Assembly: GCF_003351025.1 (NCBI RefSeq)
Contig: NZ_QPCG01000002.1
Span: 1,195,288 to 1,259,287, forward strand
Reading direction: 5' to 3'
DNA: 64,000 nucleotides
Source: Mucilaginibacter endophyticus
Lineage (GTDB): Bacteria; Bacteroidota; Bacteroidia; Sphingobacteriales; Sphingobacteriaceae
The position numbers were made by a program, and so were the translations under genes. Below are positions 1-9,014 of this stretch, piece after piece (position 1 is the stretch's first letter; the number at the start of each line of letters is the position of its first letter). Below the pieces are notes generated by a model. That model saw nothing but the letters and a program-made list of their open reading frames with translations. It made no database searches and was not told the DNA's origin.

Positions 1-978
1 AAATTCCTGGCCGAAAACCCTTTTTATGCACTAAGTTCCTTCTACCTGAAAAATTATAGCGGCAAGTTCACAGATCCATATCAACCTTTCGGTGTTAGAT
101 ATGACGATTTTGATAAAATTTCTGTTAGTGAACTCTATAAAAGAGAAGGGGCATCTGTTGCGGCGATGGGCCATTTAGGCGGCCAGCGGACTTCGGCTTT
201 GTATCATCTTTGGAGAGCTTATGTTATGGAGTCGCGGGGTATTCCGCTTTCTGAGGGCGACACCTATCATTTAAAAGGCGGCAATGAACAACTGCCCATC
301 GCCTTCGCTAAACGTCTTGGAAACAGAGTGAAACTAAACCATCGGATAACAGCAATCAACCATTCGGCTACAGGCGTTACGGTAAAATACAAACCATACG
401 GCAAAGCCGAACAGGAAATGAGTGCCGACTTCCTGGTGAATTGTATTACGCTGCCCATTTTTAAAACTATTCCACTTTCGCCGCCCCTCTCACCCGAAAA
501 ACAATATGTGGTTAACCGCACCACTTATTCATCCCACCCCTTTTATGTATTTGAGGCAAGCAGCCGTTTTTGGCTCGATGATGGTTTCAAAAGTATCAAT
601 ATGGAATTTGAGCATCCGTACATATCATCCATATGGGAAGAAACAAATGAAGTTGGCAGTGATAAGGTGATCCTTAAAGCATACGGTCCAGGCGGCCTCA
701 CACCCCAGCAGGTGCTTGACGCCTTCAGGCAGGTTTACCCGGGTAAGCATGACACTATTGAACAAGCCTTGACCAAAGACTGGACACGAGACGCATTTGC
801 CCCGGCCTGCGAGATGGAACCATTTCCGATAGGTCAGATGCACCGCTTTTGGCCCCAGATCATGAAACCTAACGGACGGATCTACTTTGCCGGTACTTAC
901 GCCGATAATTTAAGCAGGGGAATGGAATCAAGCATCCGTTCGGCGCAGCGGGTGGCCGGCGAAATTGATAAAGCGTAA
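1..978 (+). CDS. Flavin amine oxidase family protein, 3' part
   Basis: The reading frame is open from base 1, so the gene begins left of the window; about 325 codons are visible. The C-terminal stretch with FAGTYADNLSRGMESSIRSA (codons near 890-950) is the typical last flavin-contacting motif of the monoamine oxidase/protoporphyrinogen oxidase fold, where the FAGE/FAGT strand precedes a helix that closes over FAD. The N-terminal dinucleotide-binding GxGxxG is outside the window. The family oxidises amines, amino acids or polyenes with FAD; the substrate cannot be told from this part. The gene stands alone and faces the minus-strand gene at 1029. Confident about the family, not about the substrate. 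Confidence 0.8.
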   Translation, partial: KFLAENPFYALSSFYLKNYSGKFTDPYQPFGVRYDDFDKISVSELYKREGASVAAMGHLGGQRTSALYHLWRAYVMESRGIPLSEGDTYHLKGGNEQLPIAFAKRLGNRVKLNHRITAINHSATGVTVKYKPYGKAEQEMSADFLVNCITLPIFKTIPLSPPLSPEKQYVVNRTTYSSHPFYVFEASSRFWLDDGFKSINMEFEHPYISSIWEETNEVGSDKVILKAYGPGGLTPQQVLDAFRQVYPGKHDTIEQALTKDWTRDAFAPACEMEPFPIGQMHRFWPQIMKPNGRIYFAGTYADNLSRGMESSIRSAQRVAGEIDKA

Positions 979-985
979 AACAAAA

Positions 986-1007
986 AAGCACCCTTACCAG
1001 GGTGCTT
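986..1007 (-). terminator. Rho-independent terminator of the 1029-1505 gene
   Basis: A perfect 9-bp stem (AAGCACCCT / AGGGTGCTT) with a 4-nt loop. Read on the minus strand it is followed by TTTTTTG, as expected for a terminator just past the stop at 1029. On the plus strand it is followed by AAAAC, so it would be weaker for the amine oxidase gene. Confidence 0.75.
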
Positions 1008-1028
1008 AAAACAAACTATCAATTCAAA

Positions 1029-1505
1029 CTAAATAACTTTATCCTGGAGTACCATTGCAAAAATGCTTTTCAAAGCAGCTCCGTTGGTATCGGCATAGTT
1101 CAGTGTTAATTTACGGTCATCAACAACAAATGCCGAGTTCACGTAAAATTGAGCCGCAGAAGGTTCAGTACTAATGATATTACCACCCTCGCTTACCGTT
1201 TTTTTAGCGATAACTATGTTTAACCCATCACCTTTAGTATGAAATTTGCCGGTATACTGAACTGTTGTAGAACTACCATTTTTGTAAGTCACATCAACGA
1301 GCAAAAAAGAGCTATCCGATGCAAAAATTAAATAACGGCTTTGCTCTCCCTCTTTTATTGGGATATACCACTGACCAAATAAGGATGTATTTTTCGAAGC
1401 GACGTGTTCCTGGGCCTTATCTTTTTTACAGGCACCCATGAAAAACAAAGCCACGACCAACAGGCTGGTGGCTAATTTTCTAAATATCAATACAGGCTTT
1501 ATCAT
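1029..1505 (-). CDS. Small lipoprotein of unknown function
   Basis: A 158-residue protein with a lysine-containing N-terminus, a hydrophobic stretch and a lipobox ending at Cys26 (FFMGACKKDK). It is therefore probably lipid-anchored in the envelope. The rest is polar and beta-rich, with a segment containing GQWYIPIKEGEQSRYLIF, reminiscent of small Bacteroidota lipocalin-like lipoproteins that begin with a 'GxW' strand. No catalytic motif is visible. It has its own terminator at 986-1007, and a terminator separates it from the upstream gene on the same strand, so it is likely monocistronic. Function unknown. Confidence 0.7.
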   Translation of the reverse strand: MIKPVLIFRKLATSLLVVALFFMGACKKDKAQEHVASKNTSLFGQWYIPIKEGEQSRYLIFASDSSFLLVDVTYKNGSSTTVQYTGKFHTKGDGLNIVIAKKTVSEGGNIISTEPSAAQFYVNSAFVVDDRKLTLNYADTNGAALKSIFAMVLQDKVI

Positions 1506-1567
1506 AAAGTGAAGGTTTTAACTTATATTACGATAGTTGACGGCAAATCGCTACACCAACAACAAAA

Positions 1568-1595
1568 AAAGACTGCCCTAAACAGAACAGTCTTT
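1568..1595 (-). terminator. Terminator of the DUF2807 gene
   Basis: Inverted repeat AAAGACTG / CAGTCTTT around a 12-nt loop. On the minus strand it runs into TTTTTTTG. It lies 24 bases past the stop of the gene at 1619-2317. Confidence 0.6.
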
Positions 1596-1618
1596 CAATA
1601 TTTTATAAGAGCAGTTAA

Positions 1619-2317
1619 TTAGTCAGCTTTGCTAACCCTGCCTGAGCCGGCGTAGCGGGTTTCGCCAATTATTGCAGTGCCTGAATATACGACGCTTCCG
1701 GAACCTGAAATACGGGCCGAAACAGTTTTACTGGCAATAACATTGATATTTCCTGAACCGGCAATTGAGGCTTCAACAGTTTCGGTTCTTAATGATTTAC
1801 CGTTGATCTCGCCTGAGCCTGAGATATGGCAATCGGCCATGCCTGTGCTGCCTTTGACGTCAATTGAGCCAGATCCGCTGATCCTCATATCCAAGGTACC
1901 AGATTTAACGGCAGTTTTGATGTTTCCTGAGCCGCTTAACGCGATTTTTGCATTATCACCGGTCATTGTCCCTTCAACTGTTGAATTTCCCGAACCGCTA
2001 TTGGCAAGGTAGTTTAGGCTTTTAGCAGTGATGTAGATATTGGCGCGTTGAATATTGCGGTGATTTTTCCAGTGATCTTTAAACTCAACTTTTAGTACGC
2101 CGTTTTCAACTTCGGTTTTGATATCATCAACAATATTGGCATCAACATCAAGCTTCAGGCTTTCAGTTCCGTCAATCTTAATAAATACGTTAAATGGTCC
2201 TCCGCAGGCAATACCATTATAGCCGGATACATTACGGCTTACAGTTTGCGCGGAAGTATTAAAGGCTACCGAAACCGTTAGTAACGAAGCCATTAGTGAG
2301 AAGATTAGTTTTTTCAT
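1619..2317 (-). CDS. Head GIN domain-containing / DUF2807 envelope protein
   Basis: A 232-residue secreted protein with a signal peptide (MKKLIFSLMASLLTVSVAFNTSAQ). The body is a right-handed beta-structure made of short repeats, each containing a GSG turn (SGSGNS, LSGSGNIK, ISGSGSID, ISGSGEIN, IAGSGNIN, ISGSGSVV, YAGSGRVS), the hallmark of the DUF2807 / 'putative auto-transporter adhesin, head GIN' family. The N-terminal third (about residues 30-100) has the usual 'Y.GI..GGPFNVFIK' start. Family members are periplasmic or surface proteins without a known enzyme activity. It lies 73 bases downstream of the giant surface protein on the same strand and ends at its own terminator. Family call is firm; role unknown. 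Confidence 0.88.
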   Translation of the reverse strand: MKKLIFSLMASLLTVSVAFNTSAQTVSRNVSGYNGIACGGPFNVFIKIDGTESLKLDVDANIVDDIKTEVENGVLKVEFKDHWKNHRNIQRANIYITAKSLNYLANSGSGNSTVEGTMTGDNAKIALSGSGNIKTAVKSGTLDMRISGSGSIDVKGSTGMADCHISGSGEINGKSLRTETVEASIAGSGNINVIASKTVSARISGSGSVVYSGTAIIGETRYAGSGRVSKAD

Positions 2318-2390
2318 GATCGCGTGTTTTGTTATATGACGCCTATTTAATTAAAAACGTTGCACCCTCTTTGACTTTTCCACTAAGACT

Positions 2391-5300
2391 CTATCGCAAT
2401 ATAGTTACCGAACCAGATAAAGGCGGTTTCCCCGTTTTCAGATCAATGATATAATAATAGGTACCTGCCGGTAATTGCCTCCCATTAAAGTTGCCATCCC
2501 ATGGCACACCATAACCTATTGAATGAAATAATCTTTCACCATACCGGTTAAACACATCAACTGTCGAACTTTCGTAAGCTACCAAGCCTTTCACTTCCCA
2601 AAAATCATTGAAACCATCGCCATTAGGGGTAAAAGTATTGGGGACGGTGATATCGGGCGATACTTTAATAATTGTCTGGCTTTGGGTAACACAGCCCCTA
2701 ACATCAGTAACATAAAGCGTATAAACAATATCAGCGTCGCCGGTTAACACGGGCTCTTTTACTTTATTATTGCTCAAACCCACATCGGGCAGCCAGAGGT
2801 ATTGAACATTTTCATCGCTTACAGTTGGGGTTAAAGTTATGGTATGATTTTTTAGCACGTACCGTATCCCGCCGGCATTTACAGTTGGCGGCGGAATAAA
2901 TTTAACTACCATATCATCACTGGCGGTATAGCACTGCCCCGGTGCGTTTGCGGTAAGGGTAAATTTTACCGATCCGTTTTTTACATCCTCATCTGATGGT
3001 GTGTAAACCGCCCCCTGGGCATTTTCAGCAAATTGCATTGTGCCCGTACCAGAGCTTGTCCACTTGCCGCCTCCGGGTATCAGCACATTACCGTCCAGCT
3101 TAATCGGGGCAGTGCGGGCACAAACTTCCAGATCGGGACCAGCATTGGTACCCGGTGTTTTACCGAAGTTTATGGTCATTTCTGATGTTACAATAGTACA
3201 ATCATCTTTACTGGTAGATGTAAGCACTAATGTTACAGACCCGGCGGCTTTATCTTCGTCTGTGGGCTCATATTTTGCATTCTGTTCGTTGGCAGAAGGT
3301 AAAAACTGACCAGGGTTAGATCCTTTTTTAGACCAGACACCGCTTGTAGTGCCACCTCCTATCCTACCTGCCAATTGAATGTACTGATCTGTAACACAGG
3401 CTAAAATATTAGAGCCGGCATAGGAAGTTGGCGGCTTGTTCACTACAACCTCTTTTGAAACTACAGGGCTGCTGCAGCCATTAACAGTGATATACAAAGA
3501 ATAAGTACCTGTCATATCAGTAGTCGCATTCTCAATCACCGGATTTTGCAAGGCCGATTTAAAACCGTTAGGGCCGGTCCAGGTATAAGTTGCATTTGGC
3601 GTGGTTGGTACATTCAATTTAATGGTACTGTTCACACACACCGGCGAGTTTGTTCTCATGTCCGGCACGGGCACTTCGGGATTAACTTTTACCACGTAGG
3701 CAAATGGGGCACCATCACATTCAAAAGCCGATGGCGTGATGACATAAAGCACGTTTACAGGTGATGCCCCTTTATTAATCAGTACTTCATCAATCTTGTT
3801 GCCGGTTTTATTAGTTACCGCGGCGTTGCTGATTCCCGGAACAGCAGCACGGCTCCAGGTAAACGTTGCCGACTGAACATTGGAAGTGATCGTATAATCA
3901 AGTGGCTCCCCGCTACAGGCCTGACCAGATGCACTACTGGTAACATTAACCGAAGGATTAACTTTTACAACCCATTTAAAAGGCAAACCGGCACAGTTAC
4001 TTGTTTGATAATTATAAACATAGGTAACATCAACCGGCGCATTAGTTGTATTAAACAATATCTCACGGACGGTGCCCGCCATTTGCCCTGATACTGCCAG
4101 GTTGCTGATACCGGGAACAGCATCCCTCGACCAGCTTGAACTTACACCGGGGATACTAAAAGTTATGGCGTAATTACCGGTAGTCATATTACACAATTTA
4201 CCGGTTGGTGCACTGGTAACCTGCGGCGTAGGATAAACTGTAACCACATAACTAAATGGTGTACCTGAGCAGCCATTAGATACAGGAGTTATTAAATAAG
4301 TAACATCAACAGGATCTTTGCTGGTGTTAATTAATGTTTCGGTTATTTGTGCCGATGTTTGACCGGATACCGCGGCATTGCTTATTCCATCTACCACCGC
4401 ACGTGACCATAAAAATGTGGTGCCAGCCTGATCGGCAGTAATGGAATAACTCTGCGGCACACCACTGCAAACATTATCGGCCGAACCACTGGTAATAACC
4501 GGCAGTGGTTTAATTGTTACATCAACCTTAGTACGTTCGCTGATACAACCATTTACTACCGCCTGCACATAGTAGCTTGTGTTGGCAATAAGGGCCGGAG
4601 TTACATAAGTACTGTTGACTGATAACAAGGTTCCTCCAACCGGCGCGTCATACCACTGATATGTACCCGGCGAGCCAGTAGCCGTCAAGGTGGTTTGACT
4701 GCCTTCGCATGCACCTATACTGTTGGCTACCGGCGCAGTTGGAGGCACGTTAACCGTTACAGTTACTGCCGTCATATCGCTCGTTAAGCCATTGGCTGTT
4801 GTATTTACATAGTAAGTAGTTGTTTGCGTGAGTGCCGGGGTAATAAAGTTAGGCCCGGTTGATAACAGCGTACCGTTTTCTGCAGCATCATACCAGCGAT
4901 ATGTACCGCCAGGGCCTGTAGCGGATACTGTAGCGATGCTTCCCATACAGGTATTAGTGCCTGATGCAATAGGAGCTTGCAAAGTTGAACCTATGTTGAT
5001 AACAACCCTGTCAAACCCTGGCCCGCAATTGCCCGGAGGATCGTTTGATGTTAAAGTAAGCGTTACTTGTTTTTCGCCTGGGGCTGGTGTATAAGTGGTA
5101 ACAGGATCTGTAGCCTTAGCAAATTTGCCCAATCCACCAGACCATTTACCTCCGTTAACACCCATTATGCTACCTGTTAAATATACGATTTCTCCGGCTT
5201 TTATATTTTGGTCAAGCCCTGCTTTTACCAATGCGCCTGCCTCTATGGTTACTTTTGCAGTAGCTGAGCTACCCACGCTACCGTCCGGGTTATAAATGGT

Positions 5301-7703
5301 ATTGGTAACTTCATAAGTACCAGGCGTTGTTTTACTTAAATTGATTTCGCCTGTTGATGTGCTGGCAAAAGTCAGGCCCGAGGGTATTGCCGAAAAAGTA
5401 CCGGCACTTGATGTTGGCGGAAACATTGGTTTTGGGTTGGTTCCATACTGACAAAACGGACCTCCATAGCTAAACTTCGCATCAAATATGGAAACAATTT
5501 CGACCCCGGCACTATAGGTTGACGAGCATTGGCCATTCCCTGTAAGGGTGACGATATATTTACCCGGCGCGCTTGCCTTAACATCTATCTCACCGGTATG
5601 AACATCTGTAAAAACCAAACCAGCCGGCGAAGCACTGAAAATACCACCCGATGGATTATTAATGATTGGTTTAGGATTAGGGCTAAGCGGACTAAAAGTG
5701 CCTGATGTATAAAGAAACTGCGTGTCACCTGCCGAATTGATAGAAACTGTGACAGGTGTCCGGGCACTTAGGCAATCGCCTACTCTGCTTTGAATATAAT
5801 AAGTTGTTTGTTCTGAGATGATCGGGGTATTAAACGTACTACCGGTAAACAACGGGCTTGTTGACGTTTGGCTTGCAAACCAAAGGATGTCTCCATCGCC
5901 GGTAGCTGTTAACTTAGCCGATGTTCCCGAGCAAACCGAAGCATTGGAAGCCGTTGGCACTGATGGCGGCAGATTTACCTTAACTGTAACCGCAGTACGG
6001 GCACTGATGCAATCATTCGAGGCACTTTCAACATAATAGGTTGCATTTGCTGTTAAATTGGGGGTAACGTATGTAGAGCCCGACGATAGGATTTTACCTC
6101 CTACTGCGCTATCATACCAGGTAAACCCTGCACCACTACCTGTCGCGGTAAGCACTGCCGACCCATTATAGCAAACAGTAGTAGCAGGCACCTGGGGCGC
6201 AGCCACCTGCGCAATAACAGTTACCGGCACGGCCGTCCTTGCGCTGGCGCAGTCACCAACAGTAGTTTGCACATAATAAGTAGTGTTTGCTGTTAAAGCC
6301 GGTGTGGTATATCCTGCCTGCGATGACAAAAGTTTGCCGCCGGTTGGTGCATCATACCATTGATAAGAGCCGCTACCTGCCGAGGTTGCAGTTAGTGTCG
6401 CTACAGAACCATAGCAAATTGCAGCCCCATTGGCAACCGGTGCCGTTATAAAAGGGTTAACATTCACTTTTACCGCAGCACGGTCGCTTGTACAACCTGC
6501 CGCTGAAGTATTTTCAAGATAATAAGTAGTGGTTTTGGTTAGTGATGGTGTTGTAAATTTCAATCCGGATTTTAGTAACCGGCCTCCTGTTGGTGCATCA
6601 TACCACGCGTATGTGCCGGTAGGGTTTACAGCGGCTGTTAATGTGGCCACCGAGCCATTACAAACAGTTATAGTTTGCGGCTCCGGTGCTGCGGGTATTG
6701 GATTAACCGACACTGTAACCGGTACGCGTAGGCTTATACAATCACCAAGTACCGTTTGCACATAGTAGGTTTTACTTGCAGTTAACACCGGCGTTGTATA
6801 ATCAGGGCTTGAAATAAGTGGTGTGCCGCCTGTTGGTACGTCAAACCATTGGAAAAAGCCTGCAGACGCGGCGGCATGCAAAGTTGCAACCGAGCCCGAG
6901 CAAATGTTGGCATTTGCAGCCACTGGAGTAGGCGGCGGCGCATTAACCCAGGCTGTAACCGGCGTGGGTAAACTGGTACATCCGTTAATGACAGCTACAA
7001 CATAATAAGTAGTAGTTTTAGTTAATGGTGGTGTAACAAATGATGGTCCTGTTTGCAAAACAGCTCCGCCATCTGCCGATGCATACCAGCTATAGCTTTG
7101 TCCCCCACTTGCTGATAATGTAACAACTCCACCCGAACAGGTTGCGGCGCCCGAAACTTCAGGCCGGCCGGTTATGTACACAGAAACCGGGGCACGCGGG
7201 CTGGTACAGCCGGCAATTGTAGTTTGCACATAATAAGTAACTGAGGCTGTTATTGGTGGCGTAGTAAAAGTACTTGAGCTCCCCAAAAAATTACCGCCAA
7301 CAGGAGCGTCAAACCATTGGTAATCGCCGCCAGGGCCTGTAGCCGTAAGCGTTGCCGTGCTATTTTGACAAACCACCGCACTCTTAGCTGTTGGTGCAGC
7401 AGGCGTATTAGCAGCAACAATGCTTACACTTTTTGTAACGCCCTTGCAACCGGATGTTTTATCGGTAACCGTTACCGTATAAGTGCCAGATTTATTTACG
7501 CTGATGGCCGAAGCGGTTTCACCTGTACTCCACAAATAGGTATACGGCGCGGTCCCCGAAGTTGCCTCGGCCGTTAACACCACCGAACTGCCCGAACAGA
7601 TAGTGGTTGACGTTGCTGTGAGGTTGACATTCAAAGTGCAGTTTTGCGCTTTTACTTTAAATGACAATAACAGGAATAATAATACTAATAAACGGTTGTT
7701 CAT
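2391..7703 (-). CDS. Giant Ig-like repeat surface protein with T9SS type B sorting domain
   Basis: About 1,770 residues. The signal peptide MNNRLLVLLFLLLSFKVKAQ starts at the ATG at 7703; a GTG three codons upstream (7712) is possible and has an AAGG four bases before it. After one PKD-like domain come nine Ig-like repeats of about 80 residues (seven, then two after a linker of two degenerate modules), each with a Cys near the start, a YxWYDAPxGG-type strand and a TTYYVQ...GC...R.PV strand. Three PKD-like repeats (WSRAxVxGISN...), one further Ig domain and two 'GGxWxxxG' modules follow. The last 85 residues begin PNTFTPNGDGFNDFWEVKG, the gliding-motility-associated C-terminal (type B) signal recognised by the type IX system. 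This predicts export across the outer membrane and surface display, probably as an adhesin or stalk-like structural protein. No enzyme domain is visible. Confidence 0.93.
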   Translation of the reverse strand: MNNRLLVLLFLLLSFKVKAQNCTLNVNLTATSTTICSGSSVVLTAEATSGTAPYTYLWSTGETASAISVNKSGTYTVTVTDKTSGCKGVTKSVSIVAANTPAAPTAKSAVVCQNSTATLTATGPGGDYQWFDAPVGGNFLGSSSTFTTPPITASVTYYVQTTIAGCTSPRAPVSVYITGRPEVSGAATCSGGVVTLSASGGQSYSWYASADGGAVLQTGPSFVTPPLTKTTTYYVVAVINGCTSLPTPVTAWVNAPPPTPVAANANICSGSVATLHAAASAGFFQWFDVPTGGTPLISSPDYTTPVLTASKTYYVQTVLGDCISLRVPVTVSVNPIPAAPEPQTITVCNGSVATLTAAVNPTGTYAWYDAPTGGRLLKSGLKFTTPSLTKTTTYYLENTSAAGCTSDRAAVKVNVNPFITAPVANGAAICYGSVATLTATSAGSGSYQWYDAPTGGKLLSSQAGYTTPALTANTTYYVQTTVGDCASARTAVPVTVIAQVAAPQVPATTVCYNGSAVLTATGSGAGFTWYDSAVGGKILSSGSTYVTPNLTANATYYVESASNDCISARTAVTVKVNLPPSVPTASNASVCSGTSAKLTATGDGDILWFASQTSTSPLFTGSTFNTPIISEQTTYYIQSRVGDCLSARTPVTVSINSAGDTQFLYTSGTFSPLSPNPKPIINNPSGGIFSASPAGLVFTDVHTGEIDVKASAPGKYIVTLTGNGQCSSTYSAGVEIVSIFDAKFSYGGPFCQYGTNPKPMFPPTSSAGTFSAIPSGLTFASTSTGEINLSKTTPGTYEVTNTIYNPDGSVGSSATAKVTIEAGALVKAGLDQNIKAGEIVYLTGSIMGVNGGKWSGGLGKFAKATDPVTTYTPAPGEKQVTLTLTSNDPPGNCGPGFDRVVINIGSTLQAPIASGTNTCMGSIATVSATGPGGTYRWYDAAENGTLLSTGPNFITPALTQTTTYYVNTTANGLTSDMTAVTVTVNVPPTAPVANSIGACEGSQTTLTATGSPGTYQWYDAPVGGTLLSVNSTYVTPALIANTSYYVQAVVNGCISERTKVDVTIKPLPVITSGSADNVCSGVPQSYSITADQAGTTFLWSRAVVDGISNAAVSGQTSAQITETLINTSKDPVDVTYLITPVSNGCSGTPFSYVVTVYPTPQVTSAPTGKLCNMTTGNYAITFSIPGVSSSWSRDAVPGISNLAVSGQMAGTVREILFNTTNAPVDVTYVYNYQTSNCAGLPFKWVVKVNPSVNVTSSASGQACSGEPLDYTITSNVQSATFTWSRAAVPGISNAAVTNKTGNKIDEVLINKGASPVNVLYVITPSAFECDGAPFAYVVKVNPEVPVPDMRTNSPVCVNSTIKLNVPTTPNATYTWTGPNGFKSALQNPVIENATTDMTGTYSLYITVNGCSSPVVSKEVVVNKPPTSYAGSNILACVTDQYIQLAGRIGGGTTSGVWSKKGSNPGQFLPSANEQNAKYEPTDEDKAAGSVTLVLTSTSKDDCTIVTSEMTINFGKTPGTNAGPDLEVCARTAPIKLDGNVLIPGGGKWTSSGTGTMQFAENAQGAVYTPSDEDVKNGSVKFTLTANAPGQCYTASDDMVVKFIPPPTVNAGGIRYVLKNHTITLTPTVSDENVQYLWLPDVGLSNNKVKEPVLTGDADIVYTLYVTDVRGCVTQSQTIIKVSPDITVPNTFTPNGDGFNDFWEVKGLVAYESSTVDVFNRYGERLFHSIGYGVPWDGNFNGRQLPAGTYYYIIDLKTGKPPLSGSVTILR

Positions 7704-8126
7704 GAACTTCACAAAGCCTTAAAATCAATTCATTAAATGATGAGGTTGTTAAAGCTTCTATTTGTCAAACCATTTTATATTCAGGGTAAAAAATAGCTTG
7801 GCTACCGCCATAACAATAATCAGGTGCTTTCTTATACGGCGCGACCGTTCAAATTGTTCAGTTTAAATGCATCAATCATTAACTTTACAGAAAGTTTATT
7901 TCAACTTAAAACAAGCAGACAAAAAAAGAAATAAAAATTAACCAAAGAGAAATTAAATACACCTAAAGAAAACCATGTAGTATTTAGCAATGGAAGGAAG
8001 TTTGTTTATCGCATAGCAGGTTCTGCCTACTGCTAATGAACCATCTAAACAAAAAAACTACGGGGAGCAGGCATTGCACGCCTGCTCTCCGTAGTTTTTA
8101 CGAAAAATAGCTTTGTGAGTTAACGA
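7704..8126. other. 423-bp intergenic region
   Basis: Holds the upstream region of the giant surface protein on the minus strand and, near its left-gene-distal end, the terminator of the phosphatase gene (8055-8098). The stretch 7713-8040 is AT-rich and shows no convincing open frame or RNA gene; no clear TTTG / TAnnTTTG promoter pair was found in it. Confidence 0.5.
8055..8098 (-). terminator. Strong terminator of the tyrosine phosphatase gene
   Basis: A 19-bp stem with one G-T wobble (AAAACTACGGGGAGCAGGC pairing with 8080-8098) and a 7-nt loop. On the minus strand it is followed by a run of Ts (plus-strand A run at 8051-8057). It lies 29 bases past the stop at 8127. Confidence 0.85.
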
Positions 8127-8945
8127 CTATTCCAAAAATTTAGCTTTAAGCGCTTTTATATCATTATTAGTTAACCCTACCTGTGTTTTAAGGTAGTTAT
8201 CAACAGACCCGTATTGTTTTTTGATGGCAGTAAAAGTCGCGTCAAGGTATTCTTTTTTTACAGCTACCACGTCTTTAGCCACACCTTCATTCACTTTCAT
8301 GAACTGAACCATTTGCTTAGCCATTTTTTCATTCTCGGCAGCGCGATAATAGTTTGAGGCTTCGTAATCCTTCATAATGGTTTCGTAAGGCACACCTAAA
8401 CTGTATAGCAACAGCGCGGCGCCAATCCCCGTACGATCTTTACCTGCGGTGCAATGAAATACCAGGCTTTTATCTTCGGGCATGGCCAGTAGTTTACCGA
8501 AAAATGGTTTATACCTGTCGGCAAGGTAAGTTGTGTTGCTGTAATAATCCACCATGATCGAGTCACCATGAGTTTTACCTTTAAAGCTTTGCATCATGTT
8601 GCCCACATTATCGCTTCCGGCAGGACACAAAATATAATCGGTGTTTGGGTTCATTCGGTCAGGAGCTTGTTTTGATTCCTGTGTACCACGTAAATCAACA
8701 TCGTAAGCAATCTTACGTTCAGCCAACGTAGCCAGATCCTGGTCTGTAAGTTTGCTCATATCAGCACTGCGGTATATTTTACCCCACTTTACATGATGGC
8801 CATCTTTAGTGGTGTAGCCCCCAAGGTCGCGGAAATTTACAGCTCCCTGTAATTCAACTTTTCGTTTGGTGCTGTCAGTCACCTGGGCATTAACGCTGCC
8901 TGCTAAGGCCACAACGGCCAGAACTGATAAAACTATATTCTTCAT
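8127..8945 (-). CDS. Secreted tyrosine-protein phosphatase (IphP-like)
   Basis: 272 residues with a signal peptide ending ...GSVNAQ (about residue 21). The Y_phosphatase3/IphP family signature is complete: the N-terminal NFRDLGGY motif at residues 37-44 and the P-loop HCTAGKDRTG at 164-173 with the nucleophile Cys165 and Arg171. These enzymes dephosphorylate phosphotyrosine proteins, and some members also phosphoinositides; this one should act in the periplasm. It lies 69 bases downstream of the SusD gene on the same strand, with a hairpin (8963-8990) between, so it may be expressed with the SusCD pair at a reduced level. Its natural substrate cannot be inferred. Confidence 0.88.
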   Translation of the reverse strand: MKNIVLSVLAVVALAGSVNAQVTDSTKRKVELQGAVNFRDLGGYTTKDGHHVKWGKIYRSADMSKLTDQDLATLAERKIAYDVDLRGTQESKQAPDRMNPNTDYILCPAGSDNVGNMMQSFKGKTHGDSIMVDYYSNTTYLADRYKPFFGKLLAMPEDKSLVFHCTAGKDRTGIGAALLLYSLGVPYETIMKDYEASNYYRAAENEKMAKQMVQFMKVNEGVAKDVVAVKKEYLDATFTAIKKQYGSVDNYLKTQVGLTNNDIKALKAKFLE

Positions 8946-8962
8946 ATCCTCTTAAATTATAA

Positions 8963-8990
8963 AACAGGGACACTTGTTAGTGCCCCTGTT
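8963..8990 (-). terminator. Hairpin between susD-like gene and phosphatase gene
   Basis: Inverted repeat AACAGGGACACT / AGTGCCCCTGTT (one mismatch) with a TGTT loop. On the minus strand it is followed by TTTTAT. It sits 24 bases past the susD-like stop and 17 bases before the phosphatase start, so it can act as a full or partial terminator, or as a processing hairpin that sets the ratio of the two products. Confidence 0.6.
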
Positions 8991-9014
8991 AAAGTTTTAG
9001 TTTAGTGGTTCTTA

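Noticed and set aside
1677..2012. Plus-strand open frame of 111 codons
   Set aside because: It is the antisense of the GSG-repeat DUF2807 gene; the Pro/Glu-rich translation mirrors the repeat.
3040..7577. Several plus-strand open frames of 60-90 codons inside the giant surface protein gene
   Set aside because: They repeat with the same period as the Ig-like domains on the other strand, and their composition follows from the antisense of Thr/Ala/Val-rich codons. They lack conserved motifs and starts.
2391..7703. Periodic DNA repeats resembling a tandem repeat or CRISPR-like array
   Set aside because: The period (about 240 bases) equals one Ig-like domain, and the repeats diverge at the DNA level as expected for coding repeats.
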